Numbered from the stretch's first letter, positions 14,612 through 27,357 are shown. The stretch is 64,000 nt of DNA from Paramacrobiotus metropolitanus (GCF_019649055.1 NW_026570248.1:992001-1056000); one strand, 5' to 3'. Notes: generated by a model not told the origin, from the letters alone. Numbers and translations: made by a program.

Positions 14612-15667
14612 ATGTTGGCATCCAGTATCAGAGTACTTCGTCAGCAGCCACTGGCGTACACCATCGCCAAAGCTGCTGCCTCGTCGAAGAGTGGTTCTGA
14701 ATGTAAAAGCGGATGGAAAGCTGTCGTGCTGGGGGCGTCCGGAGGCATCGGACAGCCACTGTCTCTTTTGATGAAAGAATCCCGTCTTATCCAGCAGCTG
14801 GCCTTGTACGATATTGCCCATACACCGGGCGTGGCGGCCGATCTGAGCCACATCAACACAGGGAGCCGCGTGACGGGCCATTTGGGTCCTGATCAGCTGC
14901 AGGAGGCCCTGACGGGCGCCCATGTCGTCATCATCCCCGCTGGCGTGCCACGCAAGCCCGGAATGACGCGGGATGATCTCTTCAATACCAACGCGTCCAT
15001 CGTGCGAGATCTGGCCGATGCCTGTGGCAAATACTGTCCGGAGGCGCTGATTGGAATCATCAGTAATCCCGTGAATTCCACGGTGCCCATCGCCTCGGAA
15101 GTGCTGAAGAAACGCGGTTGCTACGATGAGCACCGTGTTTTCGGTGTGACCACACTGGATATCGTGCGCGCCAACACGTTCGTCGCGGAGAAGAAGGGAT
15201 TGGATCCGCAGCAGGTCAATGTGCCCGTCATCGGTGGACACGCTGGCATCACCATTATCCCGGTGATTTCGCAGGCGTCACCGCCGGTGCAGTTCCCGGC
15301 CGAGGAGCTGGACAAGCTGACCAAGCGTATCCAGGATGCGGGGACGGAAGTGGTGAACGCCAAAGCCGGCGCTGGATCGGCCACGCTGTCCATGGCGTAC
15401 GCGGGAGCACGCTTCGCCTTCTCGCTGCTGCGCGGATTGATGGGCGAGAAGAATGTCACTGAGTGCGCCTTTATTAAGTCGGATGTGACGGATGCTAAGT
15501 ATTTTGCGACGCCGTTGATACTGGGTAAGAAAGGTTGGGAGAAGAACTTTGGATTGGGCAAGTTGAGTGATTACGAGAAGCAGCTGGTGGAGAAAGCGCT
15601 GCCCGAATTAAAGGCCAGCATTAAAAAGGGCGAGGACTTTGTGTCGCAGACATACAAGGGCAAATAG
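14612..15667 (+). CDS. MDH2: Malate dehydrogenase, mitochondrial (351 aa, single exon)
   Basis: NAD-dependent malate dehydrogenase: it interconverts malate and oxaloacetate in the mitochondrial TCA cycle. The frame is open from 14432, but the Met at 14612 ([20 protein letters not shown]) starts a typical Arg-containing, acid-free presequence and is preferred. The mature enzyme then shows the dinucleotide-binding glycine motif [15 protein letters not shown], the mobile loop with substrate arginines ([20 protein letters not shown]), [14 protein letters not shown], and the active-site histidine segment [14 protein letters not shown]. Length matches animal MDH2. No intron interrupts the frame, unlike every neighbour, so it could be an old retrocopy or simply have lost its introns. 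AATAAA at 16027-16032 is a candidate poly(A) signal. It converges on CNOT9. Confidence 0.97.
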   Translation: MLASSIRVLRQQPLAYTIAKAAASSKSGSECKSGWKAVVLGASGGIGQPLSLLMKESRLIQQLALYDIAHTPGVAADLSHINTGSRVTGHLGPDQLQEALTGAHVVIIPAGVPRKPGMTRDDLFNTNASIVRDLADACGKYCPEALIGIISNPVNSTVPIASEVLKKRGCYDEHRVFGVTTLDIVRANTFVAEKKGLDPQQVNVPVIGGHAGITIIPVISQASPPVQFPAEELDKLTKRIQDAGTEVVNAKAGAGSATLSMAYAGARFAFSLLRGLMGEKNVTECAFIKSDVTDAKYFATPLILGKKGWEKNFGLGKLSDYEKQLVEKALPELKASIKKGEDFVSQTYKGK

Positions 15668-16026
15668 GGTGGTTTTGACGTACAGAGCAAATTTCTATAG
15701 TGAAATCCTAATTTATGGTTTAGTTTTCTCCTTTATTTTATTTTGCCGCTTCATGTTTTGAGACTTCTTATAATGTGCGGTTGGTGTTCGCCTTATCATT
15801 AGTTACCGTCATACCGAAGCTGCTAATTTACTCTAACATTAATTTTTTTGGAAATCTGTTTTAAGGCAGTTGTTCTGGTACTTGTGCAATGTGTAGTCCA
15901 GTTGACTAAAATTTGCAGTCCATTTATTTCTCTGTTAAGAAAACTTACAAATAATAATTATTTACAGCAACTGTCCGGACATGTGGCGACAACATGTGGT
16001 AATTAATGTAGTTTTTATAAAAACGG

Positions 16027-16032
16027 AATAAA
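16027..16032 (+). other. Candidate poly(A) signal for MDH2
   Basis: AATAAA about 360 bases after the MDH2 stop and about 100 bases before the CNOT9 stop on the other strand. TTTATT on the plus strand at about 15733 and 15925 could serve CNOT9, so the two 3' UTRs probably overlap in antisense. Confidence 0.5.
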
Positions 16033-16128
16033 AGAACAAAATCATCTAAAAAATGAGAGTGTTACACAGCATAGTCAGTAAAAATCTGAAATCATTTTCC
16101 ATTGCGAAGTGGGAAAAAACAGTTTGGT

Positions 16129-17817
16129 CTAGCGACTCTGGTTGTCGACCTGTCGAGTGGGAATATCTCGAAAAAAAGTACTGCCGGGTAACACATTATT
16201 CTGAGTTGTGGGTGATATAACCGTGGTTGCATCACCATTGGGAAAAAGAGCACTGACGGCTGCTGAAGACATTCCGATATTACGACACAGAGTTAACATC
16301 CATTGACCCAGTGATCGATCCTCCTTCAGCTGGCTGAGAAATGTATTATCCTGAAACTTCGCAGGAAACACGTTCCGTAATGCTTCCCGTGCCCTGAATG
16401 AGATAGAACAAACAATTAACTACAGCAAAAGCTCATAAATCATCATAAGTATGCAAAATGCGATAAAACTCTTCCCCTCCAGAAACGAAATTGTACCACT
16501 CACCGCTGGTGTTCAGAAAATCGTACATAGCATCGGAGAACGTGCTTAAACAGGCGGTTAGAGTTTCTTCCGTCCAGTGGCAGATTCTCTATCATTTTAC
16601 CCTAAAAAACCAATAAATATTAATATCACAAAACACGAATTCGTAAGCAGCATCATTCAAAACGTACTAGAACGTTAGCAACGTGGGTAAAACGGTCGTA
16701 AGTGGCACACATGTAGGCCAATCCTTTCTCGTCTGACAAAATTTTTTGAACAATAAACACAGCAACCTGGAAACACAAGTTGTTATTTTCAACCCAACTA
16801 CGGCATCAGGCTAAATTGCGACCTACAGTTTTTGACAGATCTGTTCCACTTTCCATTATTTTGAGACAAAGCGGAATAATTTCAGAATTCTCGGCTTGCA
16901 AAAGGTAAGGCACCACTGCAATTAAAAGAAATCAGGAAACATGTATTCGATGGTGCTAAAATCCATTGCTAGATGTTTTAGTAGGCAATTCGGTTACCTT
17001 CGGGATCATCTGTCTTGACTAAAGCTCCGATAACACCAAGGGACGTCAAACGCAGATATTCGAATGGTCGAGTATTATGTGAGCTGGACAGGAAAGGATA
17101 CAAAAACATCGGAATTCGCGCTGAAATGAAGAGTCAAATCACACAACGCGCTACGCGCAGAACATAAGCGTATGTGGGCAGCGCTATATTGTTACACACA
17201 GTAAAACACGAGTACGCTCGGTAACATTCGAAATACACAAACCTTCGAGGAAAGGTTTCCGTGTTTCGTTGTGCGATGCCAAGCACTGCACCAGCGCCAA
17301 TGCATTACAGACTCGATTGCTTTGGTGGGCAGAAAGTGTGTTGGGTTCCATTAAAATGTATGTCTCCGTAACTTCCTGCAGCAATGCAGCCACCGCCCCG
17401 AACGAATGCCAAATCCAGAGGGCCAAATCGGGAAATTGTTCTCGCCGTTTACTAAAGAAGAAAACCACTTTGCACCAGCGGGACGCTGTCAGAAATACAA
17501 CCAATGCATTGAGATTATTCTAGACCCTAAAGCCACATCCGTAGGCAATGAGAATTGTGCAACGCAAACCTCAGTTCGAGAAGAGCACGCTCACGAGTCC
17601 GCGGATCACAGACATCGACAATCCACTGCTGGATCTGTTCGGGTGAAACTGGCTGCACAGGTGACGACGTACTGGACGGCAGTGCATTTGGAATAGACTG
17701 GCTGGCCGCGGCAGCCACGGCGCCCGACAACACAGCCCCTCCGCCTGGCCCCGTTCCCTGCAGGTTAGCCAAACGCGAGGCCATGTCACTGTCTGAATCC
17801 CACGAGCGGTAGATCAT
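16129..17817 (-). CDS. CNOT9: CCR4-NOT complex subunit 9 / Rcd1 (376 aa, 7 exons)
   Basis: Armadillo-repeat scaffold subunit of the CCR4-NOT deadenylase, which binds NOT1 and Trp motifs of TNRC6/GW182 proteins. Exons (minus strand, 5' to 3'): 17817-17570, 17451-17243, 17120-16998, 16915-16827, 16766-16668, 16601-16504, 16393-16129; all joins are GT-AG and in frame. Recognisable blocks in order: [115 protein letters not shown] and [14 protein letters not shown]. It is longer than human CNOT9 (about 299 aa) because of an Ala/Gly/Ser/Pro-rich N-terminal extension and a longer C-terminal tail. The start at 17817 is the upstream in-frame Met; a second Met lies at 17784. It is divergent from p66. 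Confidence 0.95.
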
Positions 17818-19726
17818 TAAGGAGACAGCAGTTCACCAGAGGAGAGCAGCGGCCCCAGGAAAACTGGAGTGGACACCAGTGCAAAACCAACGAAAACACG
17901 TTAGAGGCTTCACTTCAACTACCCACGGGATTCTGGCTCCGCAAAGCGTTCAGGCTACTTTTCAATTTCGAAGGAGCAGATTGTGTAAAGGAACGTATCG
18001 GAAAGTGATCACAATCATATCACAAGAATGTGACAAGATCGTAAGGCTGCGTACAAGCGTATCATCACTTCATCTGTTCTTTATGATCAGTCAGAAAAAG
18101 GGATTTAGTGATTTTAGTCTTTTAGAATTAAAAGTGATAGAAATAAAACATCACTGTGAGCAGTCATCACTGTGACGCTAACAAGTACTGTAAGTACTGT
18201 ACGGTGTACAATGCGCCAGACTGCACTGCCACTACGAACGTGTTGCACTAGCACAGTAAAAAGTAAAATACTAATAAATAAATAATAATAAAAATATTAC
18301 TTATCGTTTATATTAATCTTGTTTAAAGTACAATAAAAATATCTGATTTGCATAAGTACTTTATTAATTTGAAGTTGTTACGTATACGGCTAACAATAAG
18401 TACACCAATAGTTACGCCAAGGGTATACTGACACAATATTCTATCTGTTAATATCTATTTAAAAAATTTTAAATATACAAATATTTGTAGATATATATAG
18501 AACTATATCTATAAAAATAATAGCAAAACTAAAACAATGGAGCAATAATATCTCATTTTATGTATATATTATGCGTACTGTATGTCCAATACTCTGGTCT
18601 GTCTGCAGCTTGTACTTACGAATTAATTTCCATTTGTAACTTTATTATGGTATACTATAAAGTGCATATCTACAAAGCTTCGAAATAAAATTTTAAACCG
18701 CGCTATTTACCTACCTATTGAACAGAGTTTAAAAAAGAAAGTTTTCATTTATTGTTATTGTTTGCCCAATGAGTATGGAATAAAATACATTATGTTACCT
18801 ACCGGTAACATGTATTATTGTAATGCAGCTGATCCAAAAAATTTAAAGGCTACAGTACTGTACCTTTTAAGGCTTTAAATTTTTGCATCAGCAATGTACT
18901 GCTTACACGGTATATACACTGTACAGTCAAACAAATTAATTAGTATTAAAGAAAGTATTAAAAATGTCATGTAGAGCGATACTACATAAATTCATAAAGC
19001 ACTGTATTTTTATAAACGAAGTATAGGTAGTTGACAACAAAAATCGTGAAAAGCATTCACTCGCGGACCGCAGCTAGAATACGGAAAACACAACTTGACA
19101 ATGAGACACATAATACTAAAATAAGTGCATTAATAAAACAGAACTATCTGTTAATAGATAATAACTAAGTAGTAATAACGTAATAAGTAACAATGGCACA
19201 AAAATTATACAAGAAGAAACTTTCTGTAACTTGCTGCTAAATGTATAGTTCTAAAATAGTGCTTTATACACGGTGACCATAACTTTATAGCCGGCAACTG
19301 ATAAAAATAAAATAAGATACATAGATAAAACAAAACTGATTGTACTACCGCACCTTTTGTCGAATAATGTACGAGTTGTGCTGGGGCGTGTTAAGTTTCG
19401 TAAGCCAGAAATTGATTTGCTCTTACGTAGAATAAACGATAAAATAATTTATTAAATCCCTGTACGAAGTATCCATGCGGCAGCAGCATGAATAGCAAAT
19501 TCTAACAACGTTCAAGCTCAAATCTCCAAACTGAAATGCATTCATTGAAGCTGGCCTCACACACACGTGGTCTGGTGCGGTCGTCGCATTCATTGGTAGA
19601 CCGTTTTTTGGGAGATTGAAAGACACTTGCGAACTGGTTTTCCAGTGTTGACCTTCATCTTCAACGTTTCAAAATTACCATTATTATCTTTGGATGGCAC
19701 TAAACTGATTTTTTTCAACTAGAAAA
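17818..19726. other. Intergenic region between CNOT9 and p66 (shared upstream region)
   Basis: Very AT-rich between about 18240 and 19350, with no recognisable coding sequence. It holds the upstream regions of two divergent genes, a near-perfect hairpin at 18828-18892, and the motif AAGTACTGTAAGTACTGTAC near 18184. Confidence 0.6.
18828..18892. repeat. Inverted repeat with arms of about 22 bp
   Basis: GCTGATCCAAAAAATTTAAA on the left is complementary, with one mismatch and one bulge, to the segment ending GCATCAGC at 18892. The loop contains the palindromic CAGTACTGTA. It could be a small MITE remnant or a transcribed hairpin; nothing in the sequence decides which. Confidence 0.7.
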
Positions 19727-22412
19727 ATGTCCGTTATCATAGAAAACAGCCGGCCTAAGATTTTGGTCCTATCCAGCGGTGGTGCCGTGGATTCGGGAAC
19801 AAATGCTACCATTGTTAATGGTGACGAATCACTGATGAAGTCTTTGGAGGATTCTGATGTTGTTATGGAAGAGCCTCCTGCTCAACAACCTTTGCCTATT
19901 GATATACCTGATGATTCTACTAAAAAAGAAGAATTGAGTAATGGGATTGTGAGGAGTGAGTTGCCTCAGATCATTAGCAGCGATGTGGAAATGGAAAATC
20001 TATCAGGTAAGCCTGCACGATCTTTTGAAATTGTTTTCTGATTTATCGACTGTTAGATCACTGTGGACATTTTTTTGGGTGTAAAATATTCCCTAGAATC
20101 TTTTTTCCGAATAGTTTTATGGTGTTGGTATTTTTAGACTATGGTGAAACGAATTACTATGTTAAATAATAGATTATGTTGATACTACTTATTATGATAT
20201 TATCATTTACAAATGCAAAAAGCTTGCTGATACTGTTAAATCGCTATTTGTAGGCGCTTCTAGTGAAATCCCTGTTCCTTCCCGTTCTTCCCCAGAAGCG
20301 GAGCTGCAGATAAAAGAACTGCAAGCCGAATTACTGCGAGAAGAGACCAAGCTTACATTAATGAAAAGAATTTACCAGCTACAAAATCAACCGGTGAAAC
20401 AGGAAAAACGGGAAGAATCAACGGGAGCAGAGCGTAAAGGTCAGCACAGTAAAGCAGCAGCGGCTGTCGTGCTGCAACAGAATGGCATCAAAGCCAACAA
20501 GAATCAACCCGATGGAGCAACAGGGAAAAGTGACAAGCAGTTTGCACGAGATGCCAGGGTAAGCGTTTGCAGTTAATATATGCAAAGAGAAATAATTGCA
20601 GCTAATTCGTTGCGAAATTTGTTAGTAAAACTGTTTCGGTATCACCCAGAATTTCTTGATTTGGGGGAGGCCGAGATAATTATGTATTTATGCTGCACTG
20701 CATAGTAGCGCTGTGCATAGGTTGAAAACTAAAAAATGGCTGGAATTCCACAGTTTTGCTCGCAGAGTATGTTTTGATTATTCTCTTTATTTGCGTAATT
20801 TAAGCGAAAATCTTAAAAACTGCGAAATGCAGAAGACACAACCTGTGCTGAAATATCAGCAGAATGCAACGACTGGCCCCGGCTACGGCGGTTATTCAGG
20901 ACCTGCCGCGGCAGTTCAGAATTCGCGCGCGCAGCCAGCGCCACCAACACCCCAGCCTCCTCCGCCTGCACAAAAACCACAACAACACCCTATTGAAACA
21001 CTGGAACAGCAGTTCTCTAACGACCGAATTACTTTGCGGCGTCAGATGGAAAAATCCATAATGCAGATTGTACCTCCTAAACCACCTCTTCCTGATATAA
21101 ATTTCATCCCCAATACCGTTTGCCCGGATTTCGTTGCATTATTGGGGATGGAATTGGCAGCGAAGTTAGTTTATTAAAATTAGGAAGCAGTCTAGATAAT
21201 TTCACTACCGTCAGCTATTCATTAAAGAAGTATTGCACAATTCATTAATGTTTACACTTTGAAATTTTTGCTGACTTTCTTCTGAAATTTTTTTCGTTTG
21301 TTTCAAATTATTTATGCGAGTGAAACACCAGTGGCACTTTTTTTACCAATATCAAGAAATATTCTGGGCGGTATGATAATAGTTATTTGAATGCTTGTTC
21401 TAGACTTTGCAGATTATTAGTGTAATACTGCAATGCGGGGTTATTTTTGTATGAACAATTATCATTAAATTCATAGTGAATGGTTTTGCCTCTTATAAAT
21501 GTCTGTGGTTGTATTTTCGTTTAGCTATGCCATAAATGGCAAAAATCTTATCGATCAATCCAGTTATGTGGAACCTCACCAATGTCTTAAGTGCGGCGAA
21601 GATGTCTGTCCGTTATGGAAAGTCGATGCAGAAAATCATCCTACGGTGGTCTGTGAATCCTGCTACTATGCAGCAAGGAGTACGGTATCGCGAACGGGTC
21701 ATCTTGACGCTCTTAAAAAATCGTTCGCAGATGTTCTTGATAAGGTTAGTGTAAAGCATGGCTATTGCAACCTCTGTACATTTTAATTTCTTAATGGCCG
21801 GAGACTGACACTGTGCTGGAATTCAAAATTGAATGCTTGACGTGGTTTTAGGAGCGCGATCTGGAACGCTCACACGCAGCGGCGATGGAAAAAGCCAAAG
21901 CGACAGCACCTCCGCGGACGGTAAACAAACCGGCGCCCCTGGTTCCCACCTATCCCAGCAACGCCAACGTGCGTAGTCAAGTGGCATCGACCATCGTCAA
22001 TAATCATCACGGCGGCACCAACAGTAACAACTCCCACCATATTGTGCGCAGCAGTCCCAAGCAGTCGTCTTTCTACAACCAGGCCGCCGGTCTGGCTCCT
22101 CACCACAGTCAATCAGCGGGCCTACGTCCCGCATCATCCCTGCCGCCGGCCCCGCCCGCCAGGAATTCCAGTAAGCCTCCTATCTCATCGCCCTACGCCC
22201 CGATGGCCATGCCGATTCCTTTTGCCCCCACATCGACATCTAACCGACAACAGCAACATGTTTTGCGTCAGTCCGCCGATGTCCAGAGGCAGTACCTTTT
22301 AGATATGATCTCACGGGCACCAAAGCAGCAGTCGGCGCCGGCTGGAGGGGGGCGCTTGGAGGAAAACTTGACTTGGGCTACGCCAATTGGTGTTATGTTT
22401 TGGATTTGTTAG
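19727..22412 (+). CDS. GATAD2: p66 / GATAD2 transcriptional repressor of the NuRD complex (565 aa, 5 exons)
   Basis: p66 proteins bridge MBD2/3 and CHD4 within the NuRD chromatin remodelling and deacetylase complex. Exons: 19727-20006, 20254-20558, 20833-21164, 21525-21744, 21852-22412; all joins keep frame. The CR1 coiled coil that pairs with MBD2 is visible at the start of exon 2 (ELQAELLREETKLTLMKRIY). Exon 3 is Pro/Gln-rich and ends with the conserved INFIPNTVCPDFVALLGME. Exon 4 encodes the single GATA-type zinc finger: CLKCGEDVCPLWK followed by VVCESC (CxxC...CxxC), then SRTGHLDALKKSFADVL. Exon 5 is low-complexity Ser/Pro/His/Gln. The last exon reads straight to a stop and I saw no further splice. 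The first ATG has no competing upstream in-frame Met. Confidence 0.9.
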
Positions 22413-24148
22413 GCAGCCGCTTTTGTGGTTGAATCCGTTTTTTGCTCGAGCAGAGAATTTGTGCGTTCCGGTTGGACATGGTTTGCATAAATCGGTTTCT
22501 GCCGAGAAGTGAAAACTGGCTGGTTAAGTCATGGGAAATGTTGTTTTTAGTCATAATCAGTTTGGCTACTTTTTTGGTCGTTTTAAACAAAACTTTACAG
22601 TTATTTGGTAAGGGTTTGCGGACTTTTTTAGTTTTGCTTAATTGAACTAGCTGGCACAGAACAATAAATTATTGGACAATTTTGTCATCAAAATTGTTTG
22701 AAATGAATTCTTGCAGGATGCGGTTTGTTGAAATTGTACATCTTCATGGGATTAAACTAGCTGATTAACTTACTGTTTTGTTATTTAATTTTTTGTGGCT
22801 CGAGTAATGTTTTGGAAGCAGTATGATTGTATTACGTTACGCATTTTCGTTGAGTCTATCTTGTATTATATTTGGGTTTTATATTTCCGATTAAGTCTTT
22901 CTATGTAGAAATGATGTACAAATATAATTTTGTTTAGTATTCGTCAAACGTGTTGATCGGTCTTCCAAAACATCTGTTTTGACGCCGGACCACCGAACTA
23001 CAGCGATGCAATGGATTGAGCCGGTATTAATTTAACTTATCGATGAAGTTTAATATTATCCGACACTTGCATTCGAGTATTTTATGGGTAAGCGAGAAAA
23101 GGAAAGAGGGCGGAAGAGAGATCAAGTTTGTGCACACGTAACGCTACTTTTACCGAGCCGGCAAATTCAGAGTCAGTGCATTATGCACCGCCACCGGTGC
23201 CCACTACCCAACAAACTGCGCCCTTTTCAATACCAACGTTCTGATTGAAAGTTCAAACAAGTTGGCACATGGCATAAATAATAAATAGCCCTATAGCCGG
23301 CTATAACCATGCGTCTAGACCGTCTTTTTCGACATGTGTTCTGGATAAATGTGGTCGTACATGTTTCGGAGATCACAAGCGCTACCATCATCGCTCTAAT
23401 AACACGATATGTGTAACCTCTCCGATCCAGATAACGGCTGTTCACCTTTTGCACACGGCCACCGCCACGGACGTCACAAACGTTTCTTTCGCTTGAATCG
23501 ACCGCTTTTCAACATACATATGTGCATATGTTGTAAAAACATCTATAAGTGTAGATTCAAAGCGAACAACAAAAAAATTCGTTGAGTGCATGTGCACCGG
23601 CTAAATTCGTGCTTATGTAGCTTGCTCATTTATGCAACTTGTTCATTGAGTCTTGAATAAGTAAAACAAACGCTGGTTTTACTTTCAACTGTTAACCAGT
23701 AGCTTTTGAAACCAATATCATTACCTATATTTTGATTACTAAATATTTCCATTCAGCTTATTTTCAGCTTACCAATTTTTCATATAGATGAGTGACAATT
23801 ACCGGTAATTACGGTGCTTAAACGATGTTGATGGCTACGAGTACATGCTTGAAAATCAAAATGCCAGAACTGCGGAAATACAGTAATTCGTACGTTATAC
23901 CGCTATATCTTTCTCGTACCGCTAAAAAGTATCGTATTTACTGACAAGATGAGCAAATAAAAAATCAACCAAGCTTTCAATCTGTGCAGGGTTCACAAAT
24001 CACAATCCAGCTGGGCATTCTTGCAAACTCTGTTAAGCAGAATATCTATGGTAGATCTCACGAGTCAGCGATATCATTATCCACAAATAGACATCCAGAA
24101 ATTTCCTGGACAAAGCGCACCGCCTAAATTCAGATGCTACTGCTCATT
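22413..24148. other. Tail-to-tail intergenic region between p66 and XLF
   Basis: The p66 and XLF stop codons face each other across this region. A candidate p66 poly(A) signal (AATAAA) lies near 22662. No coding, RNA or repeat feature was recognised in the rest. Confidence 0.5.
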
Positions 24149-26407
24149 CTACATGAAGCCTCTCTTTTTCTTTGCCGGTGGCTTTTTAGTTGACTCGGAT
24201 GGGGGTTTCGAGGTTTCTGCAGGCGTCTGTGCTGCAGCAGAAGTGCGAGATGATGCCCGGCGAGGAGCCTAAACCCACACGCAATACAATGAGATCGCGT
24301 AACACGAACCAGTTTATTTTTTTTTCAATTCCTTCTACAGATATTAGCATTACAGGGCATTTAATCAGTTTTACCGGTATCGGCTTGATGCCTTCCTCGA
24401 CTTCGACAGCAATCTCTTCAGTACTATTTTTAACCGGAGCCGGTAGCTTTTTTGGGCTGGATTTCGGAGATGGGAGTTTGGTTTTTCCGGGAGACTCAGA
24501 TTTCTTCCGTTTTGTATCTTCCGTGGCGGCTAAACAACGTAAAAACGTGGCAAAGCGACGAGAATCGAAAAATAAATTCAGAGATATTATAAGAGCCACT
24601 TTTTAAATGCACCTGAATTCCCTCTGGGATTTTTTAATCGCGCTGAAACGAGCGTTTCATATAATTTGACTACGCCAGCATCAGTCGCACAGTCGGCGAA
24701 ACTGTCCATCTGCATAAGAAAAAAGACAAATAAAATTCAACTGACTACTTTCTGCTTTTCAAAAGTTCCGGCTTCTCACCTTCGTACTACTTATACGCGC
24801 CAGCTCGAACTGTGTGAGATCAAACGGTACAGATGTAATGGTTCCTGCAAAATAAGTAATAGTGTATCGCAAAAATTTAGTAATGCACTCTAATAAGTTT
24901 GCTGGGAATATCGTAACTGCAGTAATCAACTCGAAAAGTTCATGACGTTGGCTCGATAAAGCGCTTAACTTTATGAATACCCACGACACCACTAGTACCT
25001 AGCTCGTATCTCACAGTCAAGATGCTTTCTCGACAAAAAAAACATTTATAATCAAATCTGATTACAAGCCAACACGAATGTATTGGTCAGTTTGAAACTT
25101 TAATTACAGATATGCAAAAATAAAATTTCCAAAGGCTTTTTTCCAAGGAAATAACATAAAGCAATATCTACATTATTGTACATCAGAGACGAACTTTGTC
25201 AAGAATTATTTTTTAGTGCCACACAATCTGGTTTACACACACAATCTGGTTCGGTCTTTAAACCGAAACCGAAACATTAATCTAAAACATTAACCGAAAC
25301 ATTAACCGAAGCATTAATCTAAAGCAGATATCGTAAAGTACAGTATACGATTTCTGTAGCATAGCGCACAACACTGTGGAACAAAGTGCTATGACGGTAT
25401 AAAAATTTAAAAGAGTAAAACATGGCTTACAGCGCATGCAGGAGCATTCTACTTTATACATACCGCGGGATGGTTTAGCGCCTTGAAACTTATAATCCTC
25501 AATTTCTTTGTCCTTATTGTGTAAAATCTCGACCAAATCTTTCGAAGCATCAACAGAGTAAGCGGCCATCATTATTAGAGGCTGAACAACGTGTGCGAAG
25601 TGCAACTGTAAAAATAATCCGCAGAGTAGCTACAAATTCACACCCAATCGCTAAACTGAAAAATGAATGCACGCGTTACGAGCACATGTCAAGAATTACC
25701 TGGACGCCAGCACTGTTTGCGAGACTGTTGGCAGAAGTGCATTTAAAATCAAAATCAAACGCTATGGATCCGCCGAGTAGCATTCGAAATCCGATGTTCG
25801 CTTTTGTGGGTTGTTGTGACGATGAACGGGACTTGTTGTGACCATCCAACATAAATCGCCAGCGTGCGCTGCTTTTCCCGGACACGGCATCTGATAGATG
25901 CCTGATCAGCAGATCTTCCTCCATTTCCAGTCCAGGATTGTATTCCTAACAATCAATTTCAATTTTTTTACCATCGCGGAGCCTCCTCTTGCAAGCCTGG
26001 GCAAATACTGATGTCTCACACGCACTTCATCAGACATGATGATACACCATGTATTTCTCACATAAATCTTCTCGGAGTAGCCAAGCGCAATTTAGTGCAA
26101 TACAACGCCGCAAATTTCTCACCTCAACGCTTTCCGTGACGGCGGATAAGGATGGCTCGTGCTGGTACCACGAGTTTCCATTGCTTAAATCAACGGCGAA
26201 AAAATAAAAACCAGACTCCAACGCCTCGTCGTCTTCTTGCGTAGAAGGAAAATAGATTTTCATCCAAAAGGACTGACTTTTCAAATCGGACAAGGAGCCA
26301 GATTTCGAAAAAAAATCCCCCAAAGTCTTCGTTTTGCCAGTGAAAATGGTGCAATGTTGAACGTGAAACGGAGACGACTCGAACTGGCGCTCTTCAGTTA
26401 ATCCCAT
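24149..26407 (-). CDS. NHEJ1: XLF / NHEJ1-like end-joining factor (369 aa, 7 exons)
   Basis: XLF forms filaments with XRCC4 that bridge DNA ends for ligase IV in non-homologous end joining. Exons (minus, 5' to 3'): 26407-26123, 25945-25700, 25605-25464, 24844-24780, 24709-24613, 24529-24375, 24268-24149; all GT-AG and in frame. The N-terminal head is recognisable by SFWMKIYFP and GFYFFAVDLSNGNSWYQHE, which match the beta-strands of the XLF head. The head-to-coil transition reads LHFAHVVQPLIMMAAYSVDA, then DLVEILHNKDKEIEDYKFQGA, aligning with the human coiled-coil start (LLHMKDLEIQDYQESGA). A Lys/Pro/Ser-rich tail follows and the last residues are KKKRGFM, which resembles the XLF-type Ku-binding motif at the human C-terminus. 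It is longer than human XLF (299 aa), mainly in the tail. XRCC4 or PAXX are less likely because of the LHNKDKEIEDY block and the terminal motif. Confidence 0.85.
25263..25325. repeat. Short tandem repeat in an XLF intron
   Basis: Several imperfect copies of a unit like AAACATTAACCG lie between XLF exons 3 and 4, preceded by a doubled ACACACAATCTGGTT. This is a simple intronic repeat. Confidence 0.7.
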
Positions 26408-27357
26408 TTTTGAAAAATAACTGAACTCCGTTAAGATACGACTTCTACCCTTTCTGAAATTAAGACGAAATTCAAAAGGAGAATTTCATTTCTTGCTTTG
26501 GTAGAAAGTGAGAAATCATCAAGAGACCCAGAACTTACGTTACTGACACACGTACTTGAGGTAGTCACTGGTCATAACATAAAATGCAGCAGACTGCTAG
26601 ACAGTCAAAACTACCATACGAGTACCGTGCGAGCGGCACCATGAAAGACAAATATTCGTGAATGAATCATTCATAACATCGCCACCCTGAATGAACGGCG
26701 TACGCAAGAAGTCTGGAAAATGCTCAGACTGGCAACATGCCAGCTCCCAGGTCTGTAATGCAAGGTAAATCATTCGACATCCTGGGTGGTCGCAAGATTC
26801 ACACCGTTTTTGGTTTTCATCAGCTGGTTACTTACTGGTTTATTCTGATGGCTAAGCAACAAGCACTCAAATTTTTTGCAGTTTTCTAGACTACGAAGTG
26901 TTATTCAACTCTTTCGAAAGAAAAGAAATTGTAGCCGGTTTAGTTTATACTCAACAGAGCTACAGGAGTACAGGTAACGGTAACACTGTACATATAGGTC
27001 AGCCATAAAGCACACTTGGAGAACAAAAAAACCCGCACGTCGTTCGATAGATAATTCCAAGAATTAATTATTACTTATGGCAAAAAAATAAAAACATGAA
27101 ATCCCATTTTAAAAAGGATAACAATAAACCATCACGGACCATCGTGAAAATCAAGATTTGCAGTGACTCATCTCGGTCGAAATGTCAATATGCAACCAAG
27201 ATGCATCCCACGGAAAGAATTATTAGAGAAAAAAAGCGAGACCATTTCCAAACGGATTTGTATCCAAATTCGAAAACCTCTATTATAATACAAAAATCTG
27301 GGGGATGAAATATACAGTTTCTTCGTACATAACTAGCCCGTCAAAGGAATGACCATC
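26408..27357. other. Intergenic region between XLF and the CCCH-Tudor gene
   Basis: It holds the XLF promoter side and the 3' flank of the CCCH-Tudor gene, both genes being on the minus strand. No coding segment was recognised; the 70-codon frame at 27096-27308 is basic and low-complexity. Confidence 0.5.

Noticed and set aside
14600-15241. 213-codon minus-strand frame
   Set aside because: Opposite strand of the well-supported MDH2 coding sequence.
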